Shown: positions 30,332 to 39,886 of the stretch, in pieces
Layout: each line of letters starts with the position of its first letter
Numbering within the stretch: the stretch's first letter is position 1
Assembly: GCA_947489525.1 (NCBI GenBank)
Contig: CANLDW010000001.1
Location: 558,001 to 622,000, forward strand
DNA from: an uncultured Psychrobacter sp.
GTDB lineage: Bacteria > Pseudomonadota > Gammaproteobacteria > Pseudomonadales > Moraxellaceae
Direction of reading: 5' to 3'
Length of the DNA: 64,000 nt
Notes under the pieces: model-generated
What the model saw: the letters and a program-made list of their open reading frames with translations, nothing else
Databases searched by the model: none
Told to the model about the DNA's origin: nothing
Program-made: the position numbers and the translations under genes

Positions 30332-30928
30332 ATGTCTACTCCAGCACCGAATCTCAAACCTAAAGATTTTAAGCAGCAAGATAGTCAGCCTTGGTACAAA
30401 AACTACATGGTGATTATTTTTGTGATTGGTATGCCGGCTTTTGTCGTTATCGCTTGTATCTGGTTCGTCTATTATTCTTATCAAATACGCGATAGTGTTG
30501 TTCGCGATGATTGGTATATGGACGGCAAAACGCTGTACCACGATGTCTCGCGCGACAAATTAACTTACGATTTAGATCTGCGCGGCGATATGCAGTTCTC
30601 TGATGATGGTGATATTGTTTTTTATTTAAACTATCCTGAACAGAGCTTACAGACAGGTCAGTTGTTAAATGGCGCGCCGCTCACTTATCCGGATAAGCTT
30701 GAGCTGTCCATCTCGCATGCCACCGATGTCAAAAAAGACCGCGATGTTATTTTAAAGCACCAAGAGGGTAATAAGTACAGTGCCCATGTCGATATAGATC
30801 CGCTGACGGCTAAATACTATCTACAAGTGAGTAATGCAGGTAAAGAGGATTGGCGTATGCGTGACGTAGCGCGTCTGCCCCGCGCGCAAGTGACGTTTGC
30901 CCCTTTGCCTGTCTTTGATGATACTTAA
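30332..30928 (+). CDS. ccoH: FixH/CcoH-family cbb3 assembly protein
   Basis: 198 residues. A short cytoplasmic start (LKPKDFKQQDSQPWYKNYMV) leads to one membrane helix (FVIGMPAFVVIACIWFVYYSY), then DDWYMDGKTLYHDVSRDKL, which is the FixH hallmark, and a periplasmic beta domain. FixH/CcoH takes part in cbb3 maturation. Position right after ccoG supports the call. A strong terminator follows, so the oxidase cluster ends here. ccoI and ccoS were not found in the window. Confidence 0.88.
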   Translation: MSTPAPNLKPKDFKQQDSQPWYKNYMVIIFVIGMPAFVVIACIWFVYYSYQIRDSVVRDDWYMDGKTLYHDVSRDKLTYDLDLRGDMQFSDDGDIVFYLNYPEQSLQTGQLLNGAPLTYPDKLELSISHATDVKKDRDVILKHQEGNKYSAHVDIDPLTAKYYLQVSNAGKEDWRMRDVARLPRAQVTFAPLPVFDDT

Positions 30929-30953
30929 GAGTTTTAGCCTTATTATATTGATC

Positions 30954-30983
30954 AAAAAACCAGCACTTAAACGCTGGTTTTTT
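30954..30983 (+). terminator. Terminator after ccoH (may also serve ttcA)
   Basis: AAAAAACCAGC and GCTGGTTTTTT form an 11-bp perfect stem with an 8-base loop. The A- and T-tracts on both sides let it work for the convergent ttcA as well. Confidence 0.9.
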
Positions 30984-31001
30984 GGTGCTTAACATCCAGT
31001 T

Positions 31002-32123
31002 TTATACTATTGGATTGATCAGTGGAATTTTTTGTGGTGCAGAGTGACTGTCAGGCTGCAAGCTTGTGGTAGAGTTATTAGAGGCACGATCAGTAGATTT
31101 ACTGGTATTGCTGGAGCTAAATGCTTGGGTAGCAGGCGCAACAGGCAATCCAATATCCGCTAAACTACTCGGCTGACCTGCTTGAATGTATTGACCTTCA
31201 AAAGGGCGTTCGCTATCATCGCGAGCGAGACTTAGACGCTCAAAGTCGAACAGTTCGCGATCCGCCAACTGTGAAGGTGCAACGTTTTGCATGGCTTTAA
31301 AGATTGAGGCCAGACGCTGCGGATGCATCGCATCCCACTCACGTAGCATATCATTGATTACAGCGCGTTGTAGGTTAGTCTGGCTGCCACATAAATTGCA
31401 AGGAATGATAGGAAAAGCGCGCAAACGCGCGTACTCTACAATGTCTTTTTCTTCGACGTAAGCTAGTGGGCGGATAATAATATTTTGTTTATCGTCACTG
31501 AGTAGTTTTGGCGGCATAGATTTAAGTGTACCGCCATGGAACAGATTCAAGAAAAAAGTCGCTAACATATCATCGCGATGGTGACCAAGTGCAATTTTAG
31601 TGGCACCAATCTGCTTAGCAAAACCGTATAAAGAGCCGCGGCGCAGACGCGAACACGCTGAGCAATACGTCTTACCTTCGGGTACAAGGCTTTTGACAAT
31701 GCTATAAGTGTCTTTTTCTAAGATATAGTGCGCAATACCCTGCTCGTTTAGATAGTTAGGTAGTATCTCCTCAGGGTACCCTGGCTGCTTTTGATCTAAG
31801 TTTACGGCGACCACATCGAAGTGGATAGGAGCGATCTGTTTGAGCTTTAATAAGAGATCAAGGAGCGTATAACTGTCTTTACCCCCAGATACGCAAACCA
31901 TAATAACATCACCATCTTCGATCATATTAAAATCGTGAATCGCTTTTGAAACCTGCTTACGTAGTTTTTTTTGTAGTTTCAACATTTGAGGGGTTAACGC
32001 ATCATCCTTGGTCGGACTCGTAATCAAATCGCTATCCTTGACTACCCTTAACTCTTGCGGATCAATTGACATCTCGTCATTTGTCTCAGTAAGTTTAGGT
32101 ATATATAGTCTAGCTGATGTCAT
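31002..32123 (-). CDS. ttcA: tRNA 2-thiocytidine biosynthesis protein TtcA
   Basis: Thiolates cytidine 32 of tRNA. The 373-residue protein has the PP-loop [17 protein letters not shown] (about residue 80) and the iron-sulfur cysteines in [12 protein letters not shown] and [33 protein letters not shown] is the other family block. It is longer than the E. coli enzyme (311 residues) through a 45-residue N-terminal lead and a 65-residue Ser/Thr/Ala-rich tail without evident fold. If translation began at the internal MSIDPQEL (32069), the lead would shrink by 18 residues. A 15-bp triplicated sequence overlaps the start codon. Confidence 0.94.
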   Translation of the reverse strand: MTSARLYIPKLTETNDEMSIDPQELRVVKDSDLITSPTKDDALTPQMLKLQKKLRKQVSKAIHDFNMIEDGDVIMVCVSGGKDSYTLLDLLLKLKQIAPIHFDVVAVNLDQKQPGYPEEILPNYLNEQGIAHYILEKDTYSIVKSLVPEGKTYCSACSRLRRGSLYGFAKQIGATKIALGHHRDDMLATFFLNLFHGGTLKSMPPKLLSDDKQNIIIRPLAYVEEKDIVEYARLRAFPIIPCNLCGSQTNLQRAVINDMLREWDAMHPQRLASIFKAMQNVAPSQLADRELFDFERLSLARDDSERPFEGQYIQAGQPSSLADIGLPVAPATQAFSSSNTSKSTDRASNNSTTSLQPDSHSAPQKIPLINPIV

Positions 32124-32166
32124 AAAATACTCGCTGATGAAATACTTGCTGATAAAATACGCACGG
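32122..32166. repeat. 15-bp imperfect tandem repeat x3 at the ttcA start
   Basis: Three consecutive units (ATAAAATACTCGCTG, ATGAAATACTTGCTG, ATAAAATACGCACGG) run from the ttcA start codon upstream. The rest of the 332-bp gap between ttcA and queC is AT-rich, and no gene or riboswitch was seen in it. Confidence 0.85.
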
Positions 32167-32455
32167 TTAAAGGAGCGCTTGCGATACGTAATAAGCGCTG
32201 TAAAACGGTAGTGATTATAACAAAGTTTGTTAAATATATAAAAACATCAATAGAATAAGTAGCAAGTACCACATTTAGTTTTTAGTCATCTTAGCGTCTT
32301 TAAGCAACATTCTAATAAGTGCCTTGGTATGCGTTTTAATTCACGCCTCTCCCCTACTGCTGTATGGCTGATATCATAAATTTGTTAGTATAGACCTTTA
32401 TAATGTCTGATTAGCCCTAAACCCTTTTAGCTCTTAATTAATAATACATACGCCT

Positions 32456-33244
32456 ATGACTTCTATTAACTCTCAAACTGAGACCACTCCTACAGATAAC
32501 TCACAGGAGCAAAACGCAGTCGTCCTCTTATCTGGCGGCCTTGATTCAGTCACTTGTCTGTACTGGGCCAAAGCACGTTACAACCAGATAACTGCTATCA
32601 GTTTTAACTACGGTCAGCGTCACAGTAGTGAGCTGAATGCTGCCAAAGCCATTGCTAAGCGCGCAGAGGTTACGCATCGCATCATCGATATCGATATCGC
32701 GCAGCTGGGCGGCTCATCATTAACCGATCATACTATGTTAGTCCCAGACAGTGATGGGCTCGTCCTAGACAGTGATGCGGACGATCCTACAGCTAAAAAG
32801 TACGAAAAAAGCGATAACGACGCCATTCCAAATACGTATGTACCCGCGCGCAATACGATATTTTTATCCTACGCCTTAGCCGTCGCCGAGGTCACTCATG
32901 CCAATCACATCGTCATTGGCGTAAGCTCTGTGGACTATTCAGGCTACCCTGACTGCCGACCTGAATACATTGCCGCTTTTGAGCGTATGGCAAATCTTGC
33001 GACCAAGGCTGGGGTGACGGGTCAGCACTTAAGTATTCAGACGCCTCTACAACAGCTATCAAAAGCGCAAACCATTGAACTTGGTCTAACGCTTGGTGTC
33101 GATTATGGACAGACGATCTCCTGCTATCGCGCTGATGCCAAGGGTCTTGCCTGCGGTAAGTGCGATAGCTGTCAGCTGCGTCAGCAGGGTTTTGCCCAAG
33201 CGGGTGTTGCAGATCCGACTCACTATCAGCTCAATCAATGCTAA
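32456..33244 (+). CDS. queC: 7-cyano-7-deazaguanine synthase QueC
   Basis: Makes preQ0, the precursor of queuosine in tRNA, from carboxydeazaguanine and ammonia. It has the PP-loop [19 protein letters not shown], the substrate stretch [31 protein letters not shown], and the zinc cysteines in [21 protein letters not shown]. At 262 residues it exceeds the usual 220-235 because of an N-terminal Ser/Thr/Gln lead of about 20 residues and an acidic insertion ([20 protein letters not shown]) whose DNA shows a short duplication. It may act with the yhhQ transporter gene at 41939, which imports the same precursors. Confidence 0.95.
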   Translation: MTSINSQTETTPTDNSQEQNAVVLLSGGLDSVTCLYWAKARYNQITAISFNYGQRHSSELNAAKAIAKRAEVTHRIIDIDIAQLGGSSLTDHTMLVPDSDGLVLDSDADDPTAKKYEKSDNDAIPNTYVPARNTIFLSYALAVAEVTHANHIVIGVSSVDYSGYPDCRPEYIAAFERMANLATKAGVTGQHLSIQTPLQQLSKAQTIELGLTLGVDYGQTISCYRADAKGLACGKCDSCQLRQQGFAQAGVADPTHYQLNQC

Positions 33245-33401
33245 AGCTCAACCTCACAAGCAAGTAACAATCGCTTTCATCAACACAGCGAATCCGTAGT
33301 TTTATTTGATAGTGATACTTGTTATGGTATAACTCTATACGTTAGTTATTATTCGTTTTTTATTACTTTTTAACTCGCCTTTCATCTATTAAAGGATATT
33401 T

Positions 33402-33731
33402 ATGAAGCTGTTCCAAGTCCTACCTTTAGCCCTTGTTGGCCTTGTTTTTATACCGCAAGCTAATGCGGTGGATATTAAGCAAAACAATGTTAATAGCTGT
33501 ATCTCAGGCGCTATCAAGTATAAAGTTGCTGATCAAATGACAGCTACTAAACTGTGCAACTGCACCATTAACGTCCGTAGTAATATGACAATTGGTCAGA
33601 TGTGGGAGATCGAAAGTTACGCGCAGGACAATAAAGACCCATCAAGCCTACCCTATGTCAAAAAAATGCAAAATGACTTACAGCAGTGTACTGTAGGTTT
33701 AGACTTGCAAAAGCCGCAGAATCCAGCTTAG
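33402..33731 (+). CDS. Small exported protein of unknown function
   Basis: 109 residues. The start MKLFQVLPLALVGLVFIPQA is a signal peptide with cleavage likely after QANA. The mature protein has four cysteines (NSCISGA, KLCNCTINV, QQCTV), probably disulfide-bonded in the periplasm. No family recognised. AAAGGAT precedes the ATG, and a good terminator follows, so it is its own transcription unit. Confidence 0.75.
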   Translation: MKLFQVLPLALVGLVFIPQANAVDIKQNNVNSCISGAIKYKVADQMTATKLCNCTINVRSNMTIGQMWEIESYAQDNKDPSSLPYVKKMQNDLQQCTVGLDLQKPQNPA

Positions 33732-33769
33732 CTCAGCTCATAATAAACAATAAAAATACAAAAGACTGG

Positions 33770-33797
33770 TTATAGCCAGTCTTTTTTATGAATACTT
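33770..33797 (+). terminator. Terminator after the small exported protein gene
   Basis: AAAAGACTGG and CCAGTCTTTT form a 10-bp perfect stem with a 6-base loop, followed by TT. Confidence 0.88.
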
Positions 33798-33889
33798 AAC
33801 AATGCACGTATAAAATTAAGTATCCAGTTCTGTTACTCTATTCAAGCTATGTGAATTACCGCATTCAAAATAATAATTAGGAGCTTTAA

Positions 33890-34390
33890 ATGGCAAAGCC
33901 AACGACACAGACGCTTGATTTACCTGATTTTCCTATAACCCTAGTACGTAAGATTGATGGTCAATTCATTCATGATGATATTAGTCTCAAAGAGATGTTT
34001 TCTCATACTCACAAAGGGCTTGTTCTTTATTTTTATCCCAAAGACAATACCCCTGGCTGCACGGTACAAGCAACAGAATTTACTGACCATATTCATGAAT
34101 TTGATGACTTAGGCTACGATATCATCGGCGTTTCACGCGATAGCGTCGAATCCCATGAGAGGTTCATCACTAAGTATGAGTTGCAAATACCACTCGTAAG
34201 CGATACTGATGAGCGCTTGTGTCAATACTTCGAAGTCATTAAAGAAAAGAACATGTACGGTAAAAAAACTTTGGGTCTGGTGCGCTCAGCTTTTGTATTT
34301 GATAAAGATGGTGTACTGACCCATGCTCAGCGTAATCTACGTGCCAAAGGCTATACCGATCGCCTGCTAGATGTCTTAAATCCCAACTAA
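33890..34390 (+). CDS. bcp: Thioredoxin-dependent peroxiredoxin, Bcp/PrxQ type
   Basis: A 166-residue peroxidase that reduces hydroperoxides. The peroxidatic cysteine lies in YFYPKDNTPGCTVQATEFTD. The position five residues later, a Cys in E. coli Bcp, is Thr or Ala here, so the enzyme looks like the 1-Cys form. The GVSRDSVESHERF and LRNLRAKGYTDRLL-like C-terminal blocks fit the family. TAGGAG precedes the ATG. Its gene lies 80 bp ahead of the dihydrolipoamide-dehydrogenase-like gene, and the two may share a transcript. Confidence 0.92.
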   Translation: MAKPTTQTLDLPDFPITLVRKIDGQFIHDDISLKEMFSHTHKGLVLYFYPKDNTPGCTVQATEFTDHIHEFDDLGYDIIGVSRDSVESHERFITKYELQIPLVSDTDERLCQYFEVIKEKNMYGKKTLGLVRSAFVFDKDGVLTHAQRNLRAKGYTDRLLDVLNPN

Positions 34391-34470
34391 CGAGACCTCA
34401 CTTACATAGATACCCACCACACTACTAAAATTCACCTTTGATTAGATTTTAAATTAGGACTGAATAAACC

Positions 34471-35940
34471 ATGACTACACCAAATAATAAAATTACTCGT
34501 CACGTATCCGTTGCCGTTGTTGGCGCTGGGACTGCTGGACAAAATGCGTTTCGCCAAGCGCTTAAAACGACCAAAGATGTCGTTATTATCAACGAAGGAT
34601 ACTGGACGACGACTTGCGTGACCGTAGGCTGTATGCCAAGCAAATTACTTATAGCAGCTGCTGAGCGTGCGCAACACGCTAAGTACTCTGAAGAGTTTGG
34701 CATCCATAGTAAAGTTGACATAAATGGTAAGCAAGTAATGGCACGCGTACAAGCTGAGCGTAGTCATTTTGAGAGCTATCTTGAGAAACAAGTTGAGAGC
34801 TGGCCTGCCGACAAAAAGATTGCGGGACGCGCGCGTATTACCGAAGATGGTTTGATTGAAGTTAACAATGAGCTCATTCAAGCGGACAAAATTATTATTG
34901 CTACGGGTAGTACGCCTTTTATCCCCGAGGGTTGGTCTGAGAAGCTTGGCGATACACTCCTGACTTCTGATACTGTGTTTGAGCTCTCCGATTTGCCAGA
35001 CTCTATGGCCGTTGTTGGTGCAGGAGCGGTTGGGTTGGAGCTGGCACATGCGTTTTCTCGTTTGGGCGTTGCTATGACGATATTTAACCGTAATGATGGC
35101 GTCGGTGGTCTAATAGACGAAGATATCAACGCCAAAGCGGTGAGCTGTTTAAGTGAAGGGATGAATCTGTACTTAGGGAGCAAGATCAATGAGGTTGGCA
35201 CTAAAGTTGACGATAGTGGTCGTCATGTGGCGACTATCCAATATACGGACAAAGATAATAAAGAAGGCAGCTGGCAAGGCGATTACGTGTTAGTCGCTAC
35301 AGGACGCCGCAATACGATCAAAGGCATGGGTATTGAAAACTTAGGAGTTGAGCTTGACGATAAAAACCGTCCAAAAAACATCAGTAAAAAAACGGGGCAA
35401 ATCGATGATCTCGATGTCTATGTGATCGGTGATGCCAATGCCCATTTGCCATTTTTACACGTCGCCAGCGATGAAGGCTTTAGTGCTGGTAACCTAGTTT
35501 GTGGTGATGAAAGCAACGCCTACATTCGTCCGCCGAGTCCGCCTCTATCTATTTTGTTTACTGATCCGCAAATTATGTCAGTGGGCAAATCCAAGACCGA
35601 AATTGAAGACGATCCTGATCTAAATTTTGTGATCGGCGAGGTTAGCTTTGACAATCAGGGACGTAGCCGTATCATGGGTGTCAACTGCGGTTTGCTCCAT
35701 ATCTACGGTTGCAAAGATACCGATAGAGTACTAGGCGCTAGTATGGTTGGCCCCGATGCTGAATACATCGCTCATATATTAGGTACGGCTATTGCCAATG
35801 ACATCACCGTCAAACAGCTGCTCGATGCGCCCTTTTATCATCCGACTATCTTAGAGGGTTTGCGCACTGCCCTAAGAGACGTTCAGCATAAAATGTCTAT
35901 TCCTTATCAATCATTTGATGTGCAAGCGAGCAACTCTTAA
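34471..35940 (+). CDS. Dihydrolipoyl dehydrogenase-family flavoprotein
   Basis: 489 residues of the class I pyridine-nucleotide disulfide oxidoreductase family. FAD site VAVVGAGTAGQNAFRQAL; redox pair in TTCVTVGCMPSKLLIAA; NAD site MAVVGAGAVGLELAHAFSRL; second FAD contact DVYVIGDANAHLPFLHVASD; dimer His-Glu in APFYHPTILEGLRTALRD. Spacing fits lipoamide dehydrogenase, but the CVTVGCMPSK motif and lack of adjacent 2-oxoacid dehydrogenase genes mean the disulfide substrate is uncertain. A Lpd paralogue or a stand-alone reductase are both possible. Confidence 0.85.
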   Translation: MTTPNNKITRHVSVAVVGAGTAGQNAFRQALKTTKDVVIINEGYWTTTCVTVGCMPSKLLIAAAERAQHAKYSEEFGIHSKVDINGKQVMARVQAERSHFESYLEKQVESWPADKKIAGRARITEDGLIEVNNELIQADKIIIATGSTPFIPEGWSEKLGDTLLTSDTVFELSDLPDSMAVVGAGAVGLELAHAFSRLGVAMTIFNRNDGVGGLIDEDINAKAVSCLSEGMNLYLGSKINEVGTKVDDSGRHVATIQYTDKDNKEGSWQGDYVLVATGRRNTIKGMGIENLGVELDDKNRPKNISKKTGQIDDLDVYVIGDANAHLPFLHVASDEGFSAGNLVCGDESNAYIRPPSPPLSILFTDPQIMSVGKSKTEIEDDPDLNFVIGEVSFDNQGRSRIMGVNCGLLHIYGCKDTDRVLGASMVGPDAEYIAHILGTAIANDITVKQLLDAPFYHPTILEGLRTALRDVQHKMSIPYQSFDVQASNS

Positions 35941-36047
35941 GCTTATGTATGTAGGCAAGCTCAGCTATAATCAAAAATAAGCGTTATACTACTTGGAGTA
36001 AAACTTTATAAGATGGTAGCGCTTATCTAAGATTAAGACTCACTTGC

Positions 36048-37241
36048 ATGGATAAAATAATGGCGATTAATAGTGTTACTGATTTTTTTCAAGAGATTGC
36101 AAGCGATCTGTATACTAGCCTTTATTTAGCAACTGGTGGCTCGCTCGAAGAAGAGACGCGTGATTGGTCAGCACACGCTGTAGAGCTGGTCAGTACGGGT
36201 ATAAAAATCTTAATATTACTTGCGGTATTAGGATTTTTTTATTGGCTCGCTATCTACCTCGTCAAACATAGCAAAGCGCGCATACGTCTGAGCGATAGAC
36301 GCGAAAAAATTGCGCGCTCGGTGCTGCGCTATATCTGGATTGTCGCCAGCCTTATCGCCATTATGAGTCAGGTCAATATTGAACCCGATACAATAAAAGC
36401 GACGGCCAAAGCTAGTATTTGGGCGGGTATCTATTACGTACTGTGGACGTCATCAGGGCATATCATTCACAAAGTATTGCAGCACTACGGTCTCAATGCC
36501 TCAATTGAGCAGCTACTTAAAAACATCTTGTCCGTCCTGCTATTGGTCCTAGGTCTGGCCAGCGTAATGGCGCAATTTGGCTTTGATATTGTATCCTTGG
36601 TAGCAGGTCTTGGTATCGTTGGTTTAGCGGTCGGTTTTGCCGCGCAGTCAACGCTTGCCAACTTTATCGCTGGTATTACTATTTTGCTTGAACAGTCCTT
36701 TCAAGTCGGTGATTGGATCAATATCAATGATAAAGAAGGACGAGTGGTACTGATATCGCTACGCACGACTCATATCCTAACGCGCGATAACATTACTATT
36801 ATCATTCCTAACTCTAATGTTGCGTCATCCGAGGTGACGAACCTAACCTCCAAAAACTTTGTACGCTTTGATATTCGTATGCGCATTGCGTTTGAAGATG
36901 ATATCGATATGGCACGTGCTGAAATCCTGCAAGTCCTTGAGGATACTGAGGTGGTACTCAAACGTCCTGAACCTATCGCAACGGTTGCAGAGATTGGTGA
37001 GTATGGGGTATTTTTTATCATACGTTTTTGGGTGAAACAGGCGTCGGTGGCGCGTATGCCAAAGATTAAAGAGGATATGCAAGAGAACATCAAGCGCGCG
37101 TTTGATGCAGCGAACATCTCAACTCCTTATCCGCATATGCGTCTGCTCATGCCAACTGACAAACCGCCAACCGCTACAAAATCCCTTGCCGCGACGACTC
37201 AGACCACCGAAAAAGAAGCAATCAATCTTAATAAAGATTGA
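36048..37241 (+). CDS. MscS-type mechanosensitive channel
   Basis: 397 residues. Three to four membrane segments (LVSTGIKILILLAVLGFFYW, IWIVASLIAIMS, NILSVLLLVLGLASVMAQFG) precede the pore helix VAGLGIVGLAVGFAAQSTLANFIAG, the MscS hallmark. A beta domain (FQVGDWININDKEGRVVLIS, IIIPNSNVASSEVTNLTSKN) and a C-terminal cytoplasmic domain follow. The last 30 residues are Thr/Lys-rich. It protects against osmotic downshock. Start at ATG 36048, or MAINS at 36060. Confidence 0.92.
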   Translation: MDKIMAINSVTDFFQEIASDLYTSLYLATGGSLEEETRDWSAHAVELVSTGIKILILLAVLGFFYWLAIYLVKHSKARIRLSDRREKIARSVLRYIWIVASLIAIMSQVNIEPDTIKATAKASIWAGIYYVLWTSSGHIIHKVLQHYGLNASIEQLLKNILSVLLLVLGLASVMAQFGFDIVSLVAGLGIVGLAVGFAAQSTLANFIAGITILLEQSFQVGDWININDKEGRVVLISLRTTHILTRDNITIIIPNSNVASSEVTNLTSKNFVRFDIRMRIAFEDDIDMARAEILQVLEDTEVVLKRPEPIATVAEIGEYGVFFIIRFWVKQASVARMPKIKEDMQENIKRAFDAANISTPYPHMRLLMPTDKPPTATKSLAATTQTTEKEAINLNKD

Positions 37242-37371
37242 CACTTAACTCTATGATTCATAGTTTATAGATGATCGTAAGCCTGTTGCAAGCAGCGCTT
37301 AATCTCTTAAACTATGATAAAATAACGGGTTACTCTGTTCACTCTTAAGCTTTAGCCACACAGGTATTTAT

Positions 37372-39648
37372 ATGATCGAACCACTCGCCGCCACTGTATC
37401 GCATGACTTTATTATCACTTGCGCTGATGGATTAGAGACGCCGCTACAGACGGAGCTGGATAGTTTTGGTATAGCAAGCGAGATCAAAAGCACGGGGCGC
37501 TTGGCGGTCAGTGGTAGCGTGCGCGATCTGTACCAGATCTGCTTGTGGTCGCGCGTGGCCTCACGCGTGCTCATGCTCATCAAACGCAGAAACATCAATA
37601 GTGAATATGATGTTGCCGAGCAGCTCTACAGCCTTGCCAAGTCAGTCAATTGGACCGAGCAGTTTAATCTTGAACAAACATTTGCTATTCGTCTATCAGT
37701 GGATAAACGCGTGGCGGTCAATCAGCAGTTTGCGATGCTGCGTATCAAAGATGCCATCGCTGACACCTTTAACGAAGCCTATGACAGTCGACCCAACGTC
37801 GATAGCAAGCATCCAGACTTCGCCATCTTTGCGACCGTCAATGACAAGCAGGCTGAGCTGTATTTGGATCTCTCCGGTACTAGTTTGCATCGCCGTGGCT
37901 ATCGCGTTGCTATGACCGAAGCGCCCTTAAAAGAGAACTTAGCTGCTGCACTGTTATACACCTCAGGCTGGCACAAGAGAAACCCAGACAACACACCAAT
38001 CTTTGATGCCATTATCGATCCAATGTGCGGTTCTGGTACTTTTATAATCGAAGCTTTGCTCATGCACTGCGACTACGCGGTAGGCATTGATAAAGCGGCA
38101 ACTCAGTTTGGCTTTTATGAGTGGCAATATCATGATGAGACGCTGTGGCAAGAGATGATCGATGCGGCACAAAGCCGTTTTAGAGAGGCGCTGGCTATTG
38201 CGCGCGCGCAGCCTGACACTTTACCTATTGTGCTTGGGTTTGATGCAGATCATGGCGCTATCGTTGCCACTGAAAAAAATCTTATCGCTGCAGGTCTTGA
38301 GGATGTCTTATCATTTATTGATATTGCCACGCGGCCACTCAATCAGCTTAAGGGCGTGCTGCGCCCTATGGTCAAGGATGGCAGATTGCGTCAGCCGCTG
38401 ATGATAACTAACCCGCCTTATGGCGAGCGCTTGGGCGATGAAGACTTTATCCGTCCCCTATACCAAGCGCTTGGACTGATCGCGCAAGACAGCTTTGCAG
38501 ACAGTGGTATCGACCCTATACTCGGTATTCTCGCCGCGCAAGTGGAGCAAGTGGACATTTTGCCGATCAAAGACCCAAAGACGCTGCGTTGTCACAATGG
38601 CGCAATCACGGTCTATTTCCGTTATGGAGAGCTCATTAGTGCTGATACTGGCACTTTAGTCAGTGATTTTGAGAAGCGTGAGCTGACTGTGGATGAAGGT
38701 CAAGACTTTATTAATCGCTTGCAAAAAAACTTAAGCAAGCTTAAAAAACAAGCCAAAAAAGAGCAAGTCAGCAATCTGCGCGTATACGATGCTGATCTGC
38801 CTGATTTTAAGGTAGCGATTGACTTATACGGCGACTACGTTCATGTGCAAGAGTACGCGCCGCCAAAAACCATACCGCCTGAGACCGCCAAAAAACGCTT
38901 TAATCTGGCGCTTATGGGCATCCGCGACGTATTCGATATCAATCGTGAGCAGGTGTTTATCAAAACGCGCGCGCGCCAATCTGGCAATGAGCAGTACACC
39001 AAGCAAGGCGCGGCAGACAAGCGTGGTAAGTTCTGTATTGTCCGCGAAGATGAGGCGTACTTTTATGTCAATTTTACCGATTATTTAGATACGGGACTGT
39101 TTATTGATCATCGCAATATGCGCGCGCGTATCAAAGCCAATAGCCAAGGCAAATCTGTACTCAATCTATTCGCTTATACTTGTACTGCTAGTGTGCATGC
39201 GGCCTTAGCTGGCGCAAAAAAAGTGACCAGTGTAGATCTATCGCAAAACTATCTGGATTGGGGCAAACAAAACTTTGTCTTAAACGGTCTCGATATCAGC
39301 CGCCGTCAATACAGCTTTGTCGCTGCTGATATTTTTGAGTGGATTAAAGACAATACTGAGCAGTTTGATATTATCTTTATTGATCCTCCAACTTTTTCAA
39401 ACTCCAAAAAGTTTCAGGGTACTTTTGATGTCCAGCGAGATCATGCCGCGCTTATTAACCGTGCGATGAACCGCTTGACCGCCGATGGTGTGCTGTATTT
39501 TTCTAATAACTTCACGCGCTTTGAGCTTGATGAGCAATTAAGCGCGCGTTATGACATCACTGATATTACCCATCAGACTATTGGCTTTGATTTTAATATC
39601 AAAAAACCCATTCATCAAAGCTTTGAGATTCGTCATCGCAGTGCTTAG
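37372..39648 (+). CDS. rlmKL: Bifunctional 23S rRNA (guanine-2445-N2)-/(guanine-2069-N7)-methyltransferase
   Basis: 758 residues, two fused methyltransferases. N-terminal THUMP domain (about 50-165), then a methyltransferase with DPMCGSGTFIIEALLM (SAM loop) and catalytic ITNPPYGERLGDE (the RlmL part, m2G2445). The second half has SVLNLFAYTCTASVHAALAGAKKVTSVDLS-like SAM residues and FIDPPTFSNSKKFQG (the RlmK part, m7G2069). Length and order match the E. coli RlmKL fusion of about 700 residues. A single gene with its own spacer on both sides. Confidence 0.95.
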   Translation: MIEPLAATVSHDFIITCADGLETPLQTELDSFGIASEIKSTGRLAVSGSVRDLYQICLWSRVASRVLMLIKRRNINSEYDVAEQLYSLAKSVNWTEQFNLEQTFAIRLSVDKRVAVNQQFAMLRIKDAIADTFNEAYDSRPNVDSKHPDFAIFATVNDKQAELYLDLSGTSLHRRGYRVAMTEAPLKENLAAALLYTSGWHKRNPDNTPIFDAIIDPMCGSGTFIIEALLMHCDYAVGIDKAATQFGFYEWQYHDETLWQEMIDAAQSRFREALAIARAQPDTLPIVLGFDADHGAIVATEKNLIAAGLEDVLSFIDIATRPLNQLKGVLRPMVKDGRLRQPLMITNPPYGERLGDEDFIRPLYQALGLIAQDSFADSGIDPILGILAAQVEQVDILPIKDPKTLRCHNGAITVYFRYGELISADTGTLVSDFEKRELTVDEGQDFINRLQKNLSKLKKQAKKEQVSNLRVYDADLPDFKVAIDLYGDYVHVQEYAPPKTIPPETAKKRFNLALMGIRDVFDINREQVFIKTRARQSGNEQYTKQGAADKRGKFCIVREDEAYFYVNFTDYLDTGLFIDHRNMRARIKANSQGKSVLNLFAYTCTASVHAALAGAKKVTSVDLSQNYLDWGKQNFVLNGLDISRRQYSFVAADIFEWIKDNTEQFDIIFIDPPTFSNSKKFQGTFDVQRDHAALINRAMNRLTADGVLYFSNNFTRFELDEQLSARYDITDITHQTIGFDFNIKKPIHQSFEIRHRSA

Positions 39649-39677
39649 CCTTGTCCTGCTTGGTATAGCCGCTAATA

Positions 39678-39726
39678 ACTATAACAGCTGGTTACTACAA
39701 CAGCTGATTACTATAACAACTTAGTT
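39678..39726 (+). repeat. 16-bp imperfect tandem repeat x3 upstream of the first terD
   Basis: Units ACTATAACAGCTGGTT (39678), ACTACAACAGCTGATT (39694) and ACTATAACAACTTAGTT (39710). They lie in the 238-bp gap between rlmKL and the terD-family gene and contain the palindromic core CAGCTG twice. Confidence 0.85.
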
Positions 39727-39886
39727 ATGTGGTTGACTTAGTTTGTATTTTTAAACAGGCTGTGAACCTTGCATTCATATTCTGATAAGGTTTTATTATG
39801 GACATAGCAGGCAAGCTTGATATCATAGACTGAGAGTTAATCATCTATAATCAACACTCTAAACCAATAATAAATAAGGAAACATT

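Noticed and set aside
32124-32455. preQ1 riboswitch ahead of queC (and likewise ahead of yhhQ at 42596-42925)
   Set aside because: No preQ1 aptamer pattern could be recognised next to either ribosome site.
34500-35201. Antisense open frames within the flavoprotein gene
   Set aside because: Shadows of the dihydrolipoamide dehydrogenase-like coding sequence.
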